The notes under the pieces: generated by a model
Seen by the model: only the letters and a program-made list of their open reading frames with translations
Databases searched by the model: none
Told to the model about the DNA's origin: nothing
From: CAWFKW01 sp963816535
Lineage (GTDB): Bacteria; Bacteroidota; Ignavibacteria; Tepidaquicellales; OLB5
DNA length: 64,000 nucleotides
Assembly: GCA_963816535.1 (NCBI GenBank)
Contig: CAWFKW010000003.1
Location: 1,178,001 to 1,242,000, forward strand
Reading direction: 5' to 3'
Shown: piece by piece, positions 24,774-34,292 of the stretch
Layout of the letters: every line of letters starts with the position of its first letter
Position numbering within the stretch: position 1 is the first letter of the stretch
Position numbers and translations under genes: made by a program

Positions 24774-25685
24774 TTAAACTTTTTCAATTTCCTTCTTACC
24801 TAATATCCCTGTCGGTTTAAACAAGAGTATCAGTATTAGAATGCCGAATGCAATGGCATCGCGGTAAGTGGGTGAAATATACCCCACAACAAACGTCTCA
24901 AGTAAGCCTATTATCATTCCGCCTAGCGCGGCCCCCGGAATGTTGCCAATGCCTCCAAGCACTGCGGCGACAAATGCTTTTAGTCCCGGAAGGATTCCCA
25001 TAAGCGGATCGATACTGGGATAGTTTAACCCGTACAAAACTCCCGCCGCGGCGGCCAGCGATGAACCGATAACAAAAGTAAAACTAATAACCGCATTTAT
25101 ATTGATTCCCATCAGGCTCGCGGCTGTAGGATTATAAGATACAGCGCGCATAGCGGTGCCTATTTTTGTTTTCATGACAATAATTCTCAAAATCGTCATC
25201 AGCACAACCGATGTTACCAGAACCACAACGGGATTTGTGCCGATAACAGCGCCGGATAGATTCAATACGGGCTTATTTTCAATTAATGTGGGAAAAGATT
25301 TCGGGTCGGGGCCAAAAACCAACTGCCCTGTATATTCAAGAAAAAGTGAAACCCCGATAGCGGTAATTAAAATTGTAAGCTTCGGTGAATTTCTGAGAGG
25401 TTTGTACGCAAGCTTCTCAATCGTGAAACCGAGCAATGAACATATGATCATCGCGCCGATAAGTATCGCTATGGCCAAAAGAATTGAAACAAATCCTGTG
25501 GTCGATGAAAATCCAAACACGATCGCGAGATAATATCCTGAAAAGGCGCCTATCATAAATACATCCCCGTGCGCAAAATTGATAAAACGGAGGATGCCGT
25601 AAATCATAGTGTATCCAAGCGCAATCAAAGCATAAATGCTGCCCAGCGATAACCCGTTAAAAACCTGCTGAAGAAACTCTGTCAT
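24774..25685 (-). CDS. livH: Branched-chain amino acid ABC transporter permease (LivH)
   Basis: A 303-residue inner-membrane permease with about eight hydrophobic segments. The N-terminal LSLGSIYALIALGYTMIYG and the GVLYGLNYPSIDPLMGILPG and AAVLGGIGNIPGAALGG segments are the family signatures. It follows the LivK-like gene on the same strand, but the two are separated by 583 bp holding a repeat-flanked gene remnant. LivM, LivG and LivF are not in the window, so they would have to be elsewhere. Confidence 0.9.
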   Translation of the reverse strand: MTEFLQQVFNGLSLGSIYALIALGYTMIYGILRFINFAHGDVFMIGAFSGYYLAIVFGFSSTTGFVSILLAIAILIGAMIICSLLGFTIEKLAYKPLRNSPKLTILITAIGVSLFLEYTGQLVFGPDPKSFPTLIENKPVLNLSGAVIGTNPVVVLVTSVVLMTILRIIVMKTKIGTAMRAVSYNPTAASLMGININAVISFTFVIGSSLAAAAGVLYGLNYPSIDPLMGILPGLKAFVAAVLGGIGNIPGAALGGMIIGLLETFVVGYISPTYRDAIAFGILILILLFKPTGILGKKEIEKV

Positions 25686-25690
25686 CTTAT

Positions 25691-25735
25691 AACTGGTGAA
25701 TTGGTGAACTGGTGAACTTGTGAACTGGTGAACTT
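25691..25735 (+). repeat. 8-bp tandem array, livH side
   Basis: Five units of AACTGGTG (variants AATTGGTG, AACTTGTG) plus a partial AACTT start 5 bp upstream of the livH ATG. They are in inverted orientation relative to the larger array at 26173-26268, with the four-helix-bundle remnant between. Confidence 0.9.
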
Positions 25736-25765
25736 ATATTGTAAAGAATAAATCCTTTGTATGCT

Positions 25766-26132
25766 TTAAATCTCATTACTATTAATCTTAATCTTTTTTC
25801 GCGCTGTTGCCATGACTTTTGTAATTTCAATTGCTTTATTGTAAAGAGAACACAATTTTTTCTCAGAAACAATCCCGGCTTCAATTAGAACTTCCATCCA
25901 AAAAGCAGACTCATCAGCTTCCTCAACCACAATGGAGAGTTTTGAAAAATATTCTTTCTTTGATCTTGCTCTTGACGCTGCTCTAAAATTGGCCCCAACC
26001 GAAGTTCCGGATCTCAATAATTGTTTGCCAATTAATCCTTGATTTATCAGTTTTGGGCAAAGATTGATATAATTTTATGTTCCTTATAGCAAACTGTTTT
26101 GTTCTGGTTCTAAACTCCTCATTGAAACCCAT
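25766..26132 (-). pseudogene. Frameshifted four-helix-bundle (S23/IVP-like) protein
   Basis: The N-terminal part reads MGFNEEFRTRTKQFAIRNIK from ATG 26132 and continues to about LPKTDKS. The frame then shifts by one base near 26025-26040, and the family signature QLLRSGTSVGANFRAASRAR, the helix SIVVEEADESAFWMEVLIEA and the C-terminus lie in another frame, ending at 25766. Joining the frames gives about 120 residues, the normal length of the 23S rRNA intervening-sequence (IVP) family. A sequencing error could mimic this. The gene is flanked by inverted 8-bp arrays and sits inside a liv operon. Confidence 0.75.
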
Positions 26133-26172
26133 ATCAGTATTGAGTTGTATTTTAAATGTTCGCTTTTATTTT

Positions 26173-26268
26173 TAGTTTGCCAGTTTACTGATTCACTAGT
26201 TCGTTAGTTCACCATTTCACTAGTTCACAAGTTCACCAGTTCTCCAAATCACCAGTTCTCCAGTTTGT
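26173..26268 (-). repeat. 8-bp tandem array, livK side
   Basis: Twelve 8-bp units of consensus CAGTTCAC on the plus strand (GTGAACTG on the minus strand) end exactly at the livK stop codon (26269). The repeat is inverted relative to the array at 25691-25735. Confidence 0.9.
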
Positions 26269-27408
26269 TTACGGCTGTATGGTTTCTTTAAATTTAAACT
26301 GGCCGCCTTTGATCTCCAGAATTACTGCAGGCTTAACGGCATTTCTCTGGTCGTTAATTGTAATCTTGCCTGTTACTCCGTCGTAGTCTTTTGTTTTAGC
26401 TATTTCATCCCTGATCTTTGCAGGGTCCACTGAGCCGGCTCTTTTAATCGCGTCAAACATTATCATACCGGCATCGTATGATAAAAAGCTCATTGCATCA
26501 GGCATATCGTTATATTTTGCTTTATATTTCTTTATGAAGCCCTGGATATTCGGATCCGGATTTTCCGTTGATACGTGCGTAGAGAAGTAACATCCTTCAA
26601 GCGCATCTTTCGCTTTACCTTCGGTCAGCTTTTCAGATTCCCAACCGTCGCTTCCGAGCAGCGGAACGGTTATGCCCACTTCCCTTGACTGTATTGAAAT
26701 GAGATTAACATCCGTATAATATGCAGGAATAAAGATCGCCTCGGGATTCTTTGATTTTATCGCTGTAAGCTGCGCTTTAAAATCTTTATCGCCGCTTGAA
26801 AAAGACTGTACCTCTACGATCTGCCCGCCCATTTTTGTAAATTCCTTTTCGAAGAAATCAGCCAGCCCTGTGCTGTAAGCATTCTTAACGTCTTTCAATA
26901 TCGCGATCTTCTTAACATGCAGCGAATTGATGGCAAATTTGCTTAATACAGTCGCCTGGAAGGGGTCGATGAAGCAAACTCTGAATATATAATCGCCTAT
27001 AGCGGTAACCTCCGGGTTTGTAGAAGCAGGCGAAATCATAGGGATCTTATTCTGCTGGCAGATCGGCGCGCCGGCTTTACTTCTGCTTGACGCAACTTCG
27101 CCTATAACCGCGACAACTTTATCTTTGTTTATTAACTTCTGCACAACAGTGGCGGCCTCAGAGGGTTTTCCCTGGTCATCGTATGTTATCAGCTTGATCT
27201 TTTTGCCAAGCACCCCTCCGGAATTGTTAATTTCTTCAACGGCAAGCTTCAGCCCGTTATCGGATGAAATGCCGAAAGTAGCTTCCGTTCCGGTAAGAGA
27301 GCCATACTGCCCGATCAAGATCTCGTTGTCGTTGGTTTTATTGCAGCCGGTAGAGGTCAAAAATACGGCTGAAAATAGTACAACAACTCCAAATATTATC
27401 TTATTCAT
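26269..27408 (-). CDS. livK: Branched-chain amino acid ABC transporter substrate-binding protein (LivK-like)
   Basis: A 379-residue periplasmic-binding lipoprotein: the signal MNKIIFGVVVLFSAVFLTST ends at a lipobox-like TGC. The type I fold shows IGQYGSLTGTEATFG near the N-terminus, VVAVIGEVASSRSKAGAPIC in the ligand hinge, IPMISPASTNPEVT and the late SFLSYDAGMIMFDAI, all typical of the Leu/Ile/Val receptor family. It feeds the permease encoded by livH downstream. Confidence 0.9.
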   Translation of the reverse strand: MNKIIFGVVVLFSAVFLTSTGCNKTNDNEILIGQYGSLTGTEATFGISSDNGLKLAVEEINNSGGVLGKKIKLITYDDQGKPSEAATVVQKLINKDKVVAVIGEVASSRSKAGAPICQQNKIPMISPASTNPEVTAIGDYIFRVCFIDPFQATVLSKFAINSLHVKKIAILKDVKNAYSTGLADFFEKEFTKMGGQIVEVQSFSSGDKDFKAQLTAIKSKNPEAIFIPAYYTDVNLISIQSREVGITVPLLGSDGWESEKLTEGKAKDALEGCYFSTHVSTENPDPNIQGFIKKYKAKYNDMPDAMSFLSYDAGMIMFDAIKRAGSVDPAKIRDEIAKTKDYDGVTGKITINDQRNAVKPAVILEIKGGQFKFKETIQP

Positions 27409-27499
27409 AATAAAAAATTAGGTTTTTTTGTAGGAAATGTAGCCCATAATAGCGAAAAGGTAGGATAATTTCAATTCAACAGTTAGCGATAAATAAAAA

Positions 27500-27519
27500 A
27501 GGCGTTCTGATGAACGCCT
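27500..27519 (-). terminator. Terminator after the MltD gene
   Basis: On the minus strand AGGCGTTC-ATCA-GAACGCCT is followed by TTTTTTATTTATC, about 57 bp after the stop of the lytic transglycosylase gene. Confidence 0.85.
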
Positions 27520-27575
27520 CTTTAGTTTAGATGATTCCTGTTTTTTTCTCCTCGCCAGGAAAAAAACTCTGTAAA

Positions 27576-30146
27576 CTATTTGCTCACTTGCAGCTTCTGC
27601 CCAATTTCGATTACATCTTTTTTCAGCCCGTTCCATTTCTTTAGCTCTGTAACAGTGCAGTCATACTTATCGGCTATACTCGCGAGCGTCTCGCCTTTTT
27701 TTACCGTGTGATATTGGGTTTTGCTTTTCTTTTTTGTATCCTTTGATGTTTCTTTCTTTGTTTCTTTAGAGCTGTATAATTTCAGAACCTGCCCGGTTTG
27801 AATTACATCAGATTCCAGGTCGTTCCAGTCTTTTATCTGGCTCACTGTGACCCCGTTATCGTCGGCAATGGCAGTAAGGTTGTCGCCTTCCTGAACCGTA
27901 TATGTTTTCAGTTTGCCTTTTTTCTTATCTGTTGAAGTGGTCGTTTTCTTATCTGTATATATAGTTAGCGATTGCCCAACTTCAATTTTATCGGATTCAA
28001 GGTCGTTCCAGTCTTTTATATCCGCAACGTCAACGTCATACTTATCCGCAATGCCGGTCAGGTTATCGCCGCTTTTGACCTTATATTCTATCTTGTTTGC
28101 CTTCTTCTTTTTGGAGATTGTCTCTGTAACTTTTTCCGGCGAATATATCTTCAACTTTTGACCGATAATAATATTGTCCGATTCAAGATCGTTCCAGTCT
28201 TTTATATCTGCAATATCTACGTCGTACGAATCTGCTATCTTTGAAAGATTATCCCCGCTTTTTACAGTATACGTCTGGTACGTTCCTTTGCTTTTCTTTT
28301 CGGTCTTTGTTTTCTCAGTTTTCGTCCTTTCAGTCTTCGTTACAACATCTTTCTTTTCAGTTTTCTTCTTAGGTTCGGTTGACTGCTCGTCGTCATTCTT
28401 TGAATAATTCTTCACCTGGTCCTTCCTGACCAGGACGTCTTTGGCTTTCAGCTCTTCATCTGTATTGTTTTGATTATTATCGTTAATGCCGTCTTTCTTT
28501 TGAGGTTTCTCTATAACGTCTTTAGTTTCGTTTGTCTTAGTATCATTTTGTTTTACGTCGCCTGTTTCATTTTCTTCTAACTTATCTTTCACCCCGTACA
28601 GCTCTTTATATTTAGCGTCGGTAAGCCAAACAGAAAGGCTGTCACCTTTCTTCGGATAAGTACCGTAGAAGATATTATTCCATATCCGGATATCGGTGGG
28701 CCTCACGCCGTATTTGATACTGACAGTTTTGAGATCCTCAGAATCCGCCAACTGGTGAAAAACAAGCTGCCTGTTTGACTGGCTGATTATAAGTTTCGGG
28801 TTCTCAACGTTATAACCTTCTACTCTATAATAACTATAAGAAGAAGAATTATCTGCAGAAGCTGTGCCCTCGTCGCCGTCATACGCCGCTTTAAATCCGT
28901 TCCTGTCTATATCGCCAGCGTCCTCGTAATTCTTCGCAAATTCTTTGAATGAGCCTTTGGGAATTTTGATCAGGTAACCGTCCTGAAAAATCGGCGTTTC
29001 GTCTTTCAATAACTGCGGATTCAGGTCCCTTATATTTTCAACTGTCGTATTGCAAAGCTCGGCGATCTTGGTGAGCGGCACCTGCGCTTTGATAATTACC
29101 CTGTCGTATTCCAGCGGGGCGCCGTATTCAACGTCGTTAAAGCCGTATTTTTTGGGATCGATATTGATAAGAGCGCATGCTATAAACTGCGGGACATAAT
29201 TCCTTGTCTCTTTTGGTAAATAATCACGAATCTGCCAGAAATCGGTAGTTCCGGCTTTCTGGACGGCGCTGTTTATTCTGCCCGGTCCGGCGTTATATGA
29301 CGCAAGAGCCAGGTACCAGTTGCCAAACGATTTGTAAAGGTCGTTCAGGAGCCGTGCGGCGGCGTCTGTAGATTTCTCCACGTCGCGCTTATCGTCCGTA
29401 TTATCGTCATAATATAAACCGTAAGCGGTGCCTGTTGCAGGCATGAATTGCCATAAACCAATTGCGCCTGCCCATGATGAAATTGTAGGGTCAAGCCCGC
29501 TTTCGATCATGGATAAATATATGAGTTCTTCAGGCGCGTTGTTCTGGCGGAGTATGCTTCTCATCAGGTTGAAGTATTTACCTGAGCGGTACAGCCACTT
29601 ATCCATATATTTTCTTCCGTTGCCCTGGAAGTACGTTATATAATCATCTACGCTGCTGTTTGTATCAAGCCTTATATCTTCTCCCTTCGGAAGATCGGCC
29701 GGGTCGAATATTGTGCTGTAAGATTTTTTTTCTACTTTCTGGTATTTAACCCCAACTCTATCGGCAAGCTTAAATACTTTGCTCTCAGATGGGATCGCAT
29801 CGGCGGATATTATGTAATCTTCGGATACGCTTCTGGAAAGCTCTTCAAAATCTTTGTTCCAATTACTGTGTTTGGAAACAACGTTAGAACTTATTTTATA
29901 CAAGAGCTTTACGGCCGCCTCAAACTCCTCCTTAGAAGATTTTGAGTCGCCCTTCTCGTTAGAGGAAAGCGCTTTTGTATAATGAAGTCTTGCGTTCTCC
30001 AGAGCTCCGTACACCTGGATGGAATCATTCTTCGTTTTGGTCTCTTCAGATTCCTCTGGGGCTTCTTCGGAACCGCCGCAGCCTGTAAACGATTTTAACG
30101 CAACGAATGCGAAAAGAATAATAAAGAGACGAAAAGCAATTCTCAT
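27576..30146 (-). CDS. mltD: Membrane-bound lytic transglycosylase D (MltD-like) with LysM repeats
   Basis: The start is placed at ATG 30146 after AAGGA, giving 856 residues and a lipoprotein signal (MRIAFRLFIILFAFVALKSF) with Cys23 in FTGC. The SLT domain at about residues 180-330 has LSMIESGLDPTISSWAGAIG and GLWQFMPATG, and LALASYNAGPGRINSA. This enzyme cleaves glycan strands to 1,6-anhydro-muropeptides. Two degenerate LysM-like units precede a Lys/Glu/Thr-rich linker, then four strong LysM repeats (VKSGDNLSKIAD, VKSGDNLTGIAD, VQEGDNLTAIAD, VKKGETLASIAD) bind peptidoglycan. Three repeats share the IKDWNDLESD core almost exactly, indicating recent tandem duplication. Confidence 0.92.
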   Translation of the reverse strand: MRIAFRLFIILFAFVALKSFTGCGGSEEAPEESEETKTKNDSIQVYGALENARLHYTKALSSNEKGDSKSSKEEFEAAVKLLYKISSNVVSKHSNWNKDFEELSRSVSEDYIISADAIPSESKVFKLADRVGVKYQKVEKKSYSTIFDPADLPKGEDIRLDTNSSVDDYITYFQGNGRKYMDKWLYRSGKYFNLMRSILRQNNAPEELIYLSMIESGLDPTISSWAGAIGLWQFMPATGTAYGLYYDDNTDDKRDVEKSTDAAARLLNDLYKSFGNWYLALASYNAGPGRINSAVQKAGTTDFWQIRDYLPKETRNYVPQFIACALINIDPKKYGFNDVEYGAPLEYDRVIIKAQVPLTKIAELCNTTVENIRDLNPQLLKDETPIFQDGYLIKIPKGSFKEFAKNYEDAGDIDRNGFKAAYDGDEGTASADNSSSYSYYRVEGYNVENPKLIISQSNRQLVFHQLADSEDLKTVSIKYGVRPTDIRIWNNIFYGTYPKKGDSLSVWLTDAKYKELYGVKDKLEENETGDVKQNDTKTNETKDVIEKPQKKDGINDNNQNNTDEELKAKDVLVRKDQVKNYSKNDDEQSTEPKKKTEKKDVVTKTERTKTEKTKTEKKSKGTYQTYTVKSGDNLSKIADSYDVDIADIKDWNDLESDNIIIGQKLKIYSPEKVTETISKKKKANKIEYKVKSGDNLTGIADKYDVDVADIKDWNDLESDKIEVGQSLTIYTDKKTTTSTDKKKGKLKTYTVQEGDNLTAIADDNGVTVSQIKDWNDLESDVIQTGQVLKLYSSKETKKETSKDTKKKSKTQYHTVKKGETLASIADKYDCTVTELKKWNGLKKDVIEIGQKLQVSK

Positions 30147-30469
30147 TATTCCTTCTCCTGTATTAGATTTAAAAAAAACTCCCTTATCGGTTTTCAATAT
30201 ATGATTATATGAAAATAAAGTCAAGCTAAATATTAGATAAACACTCTAAGTTATAAATAAATAAAGTAATTAATTGAAAAAATGGGGTGATTGTCCTGAA
30301 TTGTTTAACGTATTAAATGATTATATATTTGATAATATTCAGCAGATTTTGTAATTCCCAAATCAAATGATATTGGTTTATACTCAGAATTAGGAATTCT
30401 TGTTTCGGTATAATTTAATTTAGCTTTTTTTTATTTCTTAAAACATACTCATTTTTAATATCAATATTC

Positions 30470-31192
30470 TTGGGCGCGGAAAAAGTTTTTCATTTAGAAT
30501 TAGGCTTAACGGATTACAAAGAAGTCTGGGATCTCCAAAAAGAAATTTTAGATTTCAAAAAGAAGAATAAATTTCCCGATGTAATTCTTACAACTGAACA
30601 TAACCATGTTTATACGCTCGGCAAAGCAGGCGACCGCGATCATCTTTTATTAAATGAAGAAGGGTTACGTGAAAAAAATATTTCATATTATGAAATAGAC
30701 CGCGGCGGGGACCTTACGTATCACGGCCCCGGACAGATAGTCTGTTATCCTATCTTCGACCTCCACAATTACACGCTTGACACTCATAAATATTTAAGGG
30801 ACCTTGAGGAAGTTGTGATAAGAACATTGAAAGAATACGGGATTAATTCTTCACGCGATGAACAATATACGGGGGTGTGGGTTGGCAATGAAAAGATCTG
30901 CGCTATAGGAATTAAGATATCCGGATGGGTAACAATGCATGGCCTTGCGTTTAACGTAAATACCGACTTAGATTATTTCGGTAACATTATACCATGCGGC
31001 ATATTTCATAAGGGCGTTGCCAGCATGAAGAAAATTCTCGGCCAGGAACAGAATATGACCGAAGTTAATGAAAAACTTCTTCAGAACTTCATGCAAGTAT
31101 TTGATATTCATGTAATTACTCCGATAGATCATGACTCATTGATCAAAGCTGTTCGCAATCGAATGCCCTCTGAAGCGCTTCCTCAATCGTAA
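30470..31192 (+). CDS. lipB: Octanoyltransferase LipB
   Basis: A 240-residue cytoplasmic enzyme that moves octanoyl from acyl carrier protein to lipoyl domains. The motif RGGDLTYHGPGQIVCYP at 78-94 and the catalytic pair Lys149 (AIGIKIS) and Cys176 (IIPCGI) match the family. The start is TTG 30470; there is no upstream ATG in frame. It is transcribed rightward, alone, before the T9SS cluster. No lipA is in the window. Confidence 0.92.
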   Translation: MGAEKVFHLELGLTDYKEVWDLQKEILDFKKKNKFPDVILTTEHNHVYTLGKAGDRDHLLLNEEGLREKNISYYEIDRGGDLTYHGPGQIVCYPIFDLHNYTLDTHKYLRDLEEVVIRTLKEYGINSSRDEQYTGVWVGNEKICAIGIKISGWVTMHGLAFNVNTDLDYFGNIIPCGIFHKGVASMKKILGQEQNMTEVNEKLLQNFMQVFDIHVITPIDHDSLIKAVRNRMPSEALPQS

Positions 31193-31297
31193 CCTTATAT
31201 AAAGATTCATTGCTTTTTTGATTAATGGCATAGCAATATTTTTTAAATCCAATTAACTTTAGAATAAGTCTTATTAAAGAATTTCTCCAGGCCGTTA

Positions 31298-31328
31298 CTT
31301 GAGTTATGATGCATGAAGACTCAGGAGG
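31298..31328 (+). promoter_or_regulatory. Hairpin abutting the AGGAGG of the first clustered T9SS gene
   Basis: GAGT (31301-31304) pairs with ACTC (31319-31322), directly followed by AGGAGG (31323-31328). Extending the stem (CTTGAGT/ACTCAGG) would pull part of the ribosome-binding site into it. Five other genes in the cluster have a hairpin in the same place with different paired bases. Confidence 0.6.
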
Positions 31329-31334
31329 AAAACG

Positions 31335-34037
31335 TTGAAACAGAAACTTACATTTTTATTTATAGCCTCAGCTGTATTCCTTAACGTTAATAGAGCTTTT
31401 TCACAGGACAATAATTCTGATAGCAAGCGATGGGATTTACCTACATCACACGCAAGCGTGCTCGGCGCTTATTCAAACCTGCCTGCAATAAATAATTACA
31501 AAGGTCCTACAGGAACAACAAGACTTTATCATACAGAAATTGGCGATGTGTTGGTTCCGCCAAATATTGTTCCATTACCAACTGCAACAGAAAACGAAAC
31601 AAATTCGCCCGCTGTAAACATGGGCGGCAATACTAATACTATATTTGCCGCTTGGAACTCATTCAGTCCTGCTGTTTATGGTACCGGATTTTGCCTGACA
31701 ACTAACGGGGGAACCTCATGGACAGGTAATTACAATAACATGAACCCTGCAAACAACGGCGGCGACCCGGGTCCGTGGATTTGGCCAACGGGAAGTACAT
31801 GGGCGGGAAGATTGGGTATTAGCGTGCTTAACGGCGCTTTCACCGGAATTGTTGCGATGTATTCAACGGATAATGGATTAAGCTGGTCAACAGGCGCTAC
31901 AATGAATCCTGTTGGCAGCGCAGATAAAAATTTATCCTGTGTAGATGACGTTCCCGGCAGCCCTTACTTTGGAAGGGCATATACTTTATGGAGCAATTTT
32001 TCTCTTTCATCCCCTGCAATTGTAGGCGCTTATTCATCGGACGGAGGCGTCACCTGGGTCTCGTCATCAATCAACGTATCGCCGCCAACGGATGGATCTC
32101 ATTACTGTCAGGGAGTTGATGTTCAGGTGGGACCAGGCGGAGTTGTTTACGCAGTTTGGGCGGTTCCGATGACAGGGAGTCCATATACAGAAGACTATCT
32201 GGGATTTGCGAAATCAACTGATGGCGGGGTTACATGGACATCGCAAACAAATACTGCGGTTAACATAAACGGGGTAAGGTCAACAAATCTATATAACGGG
32301 ATAAGAGCAAATGGCTTTCCAAGAATTGCGATTGATAAATCAGGCGGCCTAAGGAACGGCTGGATATATGCGGTTCTTGCAGAAAAATTAATTGCGCCTG
32401 CAAGAGATAATGCCGACGTATGTCTATGCCGCTCCACGGATGGCGGCACAACATGGACGCATATATTAGTAAACCAGGATGCACCGGGAAATTACAACTG
32501 GTGTCCATCTGCTGCAGTTGATAATAACGGAATTCTTGCGATTTCATATTTTGATACAAGGAATACGATTGTGCCTATAACGCAGTCTTATCTTTCGTTC
32601 TCAAACAACGGCGGGAATGCATTCAGCGATGTACAGATAAGCGACCATAATTTTACTCCGGCCCCTATCGCGGGATTATCTCCAGGAGGAGATTATTCTG
32701 GAATAACTTATGGCAATGGAAAGTTCTGGCCTTTTTGGTTTGATAACTCATCGGGTCATTATCAGGTTTGGACCGCCGGAGTTTCAACCGTAGTTCTTGC
32801 ACATGATTATTCTTGCGGGCCGTTTTTAAACATACTGCCATTTTATATTATTAACACTCCGTACAATATAAGAGCAAAAGTATCAAATATTGGCAGTTCA
32901 CCGGAGTCAAACGTACCCATTAAATTTTATGTTGACGGCGTTTTAATAAATACAACTAATTTAAGTTTAGCGGCTGGCGGAGTTGATTCTGTTACCAACA
33001 CCTGGCAACCTTCGGTAACAGGCAATCATACGCTTATGTACATTGCCGCTCTTGGAACAGACATGGACAGATCAAATGACACTGTAAGAATGGTTGTAAA
33101 TGTTCTCAATGGACCGCCGCCCAGATTGTGCCCTTTTGTTTGCGAACCCCCTGTAACATATACGCCGATATCAGGAAATCCCGGGCCAACCGGTGATGAC
33201 GCAGGAATTACAGCCCCTATTGGTTTCACTTTCAGTTATATCGGGCACAGCTATACGCAGGTATGGATCTGTACTAATGGATTTATACAAATGGGCCCGA
33301 CCGGTTCAACGGATTATCTCAATAGATTGTGCAGCGCCGTTGATACAAATTTAATTGCTGGGTTTTGGGATGATCTGAATACTAATAACGGCGGAAATAT
33401 TCAGTACTTAACTACAGGAACTGCCCCGTGGAGAATATTCACGGTTCAATATACGAATGTAGCATATAATTCAGGAACCGGAAATGTAACATTCCAGATA
33501 AAATTGTTTGAAAACTTTGGAAATGGCCAGACTATAGAAATTATATATGGGCCTGCCGTCAACAATCCATCTTCAACAGGAAGTATTGGAATTAATGTCG
33601 CTCCGGGTATATACGGTCTATCTATCTCCAGCATAACGCCTGGATCAAACTGCGCCTCAACATCATCTTCGACAACTGCTTGTAATGATATGGTGCAATA
33701 CATTATGCCCTCAGGCACACATTACCATTACTGCGAATTTGTGGGGATTGATCCGATCGGCAGCGCTATTCCAAAAGACTATTCTCTTTCACAAAATTAT
33801 CCCAATCCGTTTAATCCAACCACTATGATTAATTTTGGGTTGCCAAAAGCCGGGTTAGTTAAGCTGGTTGTATTTGATATGCTTGGCAGAGTTGTGCAAA
33901 CACTCATCAATGAATATAAAGGAGCCGGAAATTATAAGGCTGATTTCGACGGAACAAACATTGCTTCCGGAGTTTACTTCTATAAATTAGAAGCAGGAAG
34001 TTTTACCCAAATTAAGAAAATGGTTTTGGTAAAATGA
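31335..34037 (+). CDS. T9SS-sorted Asp-box surface protein, paralogue 1 (nidogen-like C-module)
   Basis: 900 residues from TTG 31335, six bases after AGGAGG. The signal peptide ends near AFSQ. Residues of about 60-490 carry repeated Asp boxes (YSTDNGLSW, YSSDGGVTW, KSTDGGVTW, RSTDGGTTW), so a sialidase-like propeller is likely. A CARDB-like sandwich follows (AHDYSCGPFLNI to SNDTVRMVVNV). The next module reads CPFVCEPP, then VWICTNGFIQMG, AGFWDDLNTNNGG and VTFQIKLFENFG, resembling nidogen-like domains. The last 75 residues are the type A sorting domain (SQNYPNPFNPTTMINFGLPK). Probable role: surface-exposed or released protein, substrate unknown. It is the first of seven. Confidence 0.85.
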   Translation: MKQKLTFLFIASAVFLNVNRAFSQDNNSDSKRWDLPTSHASVLGAYSNLPAINNYKGPTGTTRLYHTEIGDVLVPPNIVPLPTATENETNSPAVNMGGNTNTIFAAWNSFSPAVYGTGFCLTTNGGTSWTGNYNNMNPANNGGDPGPWIWPTGSTWAGRLGISVLNGAFTGIVAMYSTDNGLSWSTGATMNPVGSADKNLSCVDDVPGSPYFGRAYTLWSNFSLSSPAIVGAYSSDGGVTWVSSSINVSPPTDGSHYCQGVDVQVGPGGVVYAVWAVPMTGSPYTEDYLGFAKSTDGGVTWTSQTNTAVNINGVRSTNLYNGIRANGFPRIAIDKSGGLRNGWIYAVLAEKLIAPARDNADVCLCRSTDGGTTWTHILVNQDAPGNYNWCPSAAVDNNGILAISYFDTRNTIVPITQSYLSFSNNGGNAFSDVQISDHNFTPAPIAGLSPGGDYSGITYGNGKFWPFWFDNSSGHYQVWTAGVSTVVLAHDYSCGPFLNILPFYIINTPYNIRAKVSNIGSSPESNVPIKFYVDGVLINTTNLSLAAGGVDSVTNTWQPSVTGNHTLMYIAALGTDMDRSNDTVRMVVNVLNGPPPRLCPFVCEPPVTYTPISGNPGPTGDDAGITAPIGFTFSYIGHSYTQVWICTNGFIQMGPTGSTDYLNRLCSAVDTNLIAGFWDDLNTNNGGNIQYLTTGTAPWRIFTVQYTNVAYNSGTGNVTFQIKLFENFGNGQTIEIIYGPAVNNPSSTGSIGINVAPGIYGLSISSITPGSNCASTSSSTTACNDMVQYIMPSGTHYHYCEFVGIDPIGSAIPKDYSLSQNYPNPFNPTTMINFGLPKAGLVKLVVFDMLGRVVQTLINEYKGAGNYKADFDGTNIASGVYFYKLEAGSFTQIKKMVLVK

Positions 34038-34049
34038 CGCAGTCATTTT
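34031..34049 (+). terminator. Terminator overlapping the stop of paralogue 1
   Basis: AAAATGAC-GCA-GTCATTTTT is an 8-bp stem that includes the TGA stop. A second weak AATCCC/GGGATT stem follows at 34053-34072. Confidence 0.6.
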
Positions 34050-34255
34050 TGAAATCCCCTTAAAACGGGATTCGTTAAGTATAATGCAGAAGAGTCATAC
34101 TGCGGCTAAAATCATCTTAAACGATTACAAATTTGAAGTTTATTGGCGCTGTAATTGTAGGCCTGGGAATTGAATCGAATTGCATAGAAATGTTTAAAGA
34201 CATTCACTAATATAGACATCAGAAATATTTTTTTGAATACTTGAATCCATTATCA

Positions 34256-34287
34256 GGGGATTCTTTATATTATAGAACCCCGGGAGG
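34256..34287 (+). promoter_or_regulatory. Hairpin abutting the ribosome-binding site of paralogue 2
   Basis: GGGG-A-TTCT (34256-34264) pairs with AGAACCCC (34274-34281), an 8-bp stem with one bulged A, directly followed by GGGAGG (34282-34287). Confidence 0.65.
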
Positions 34288-34292
34288 AAACA

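Noticed and set aside
25686..26268. A CRISPR array or diversity-generating retroelement at the livK-livH gap
   Set aside because: The repeat period is 8 bp without spacers, and there is no reverse transcriptase or template/variable repeat pair; only the four-helix-bundle protein recalls the DGR accessory Avd.
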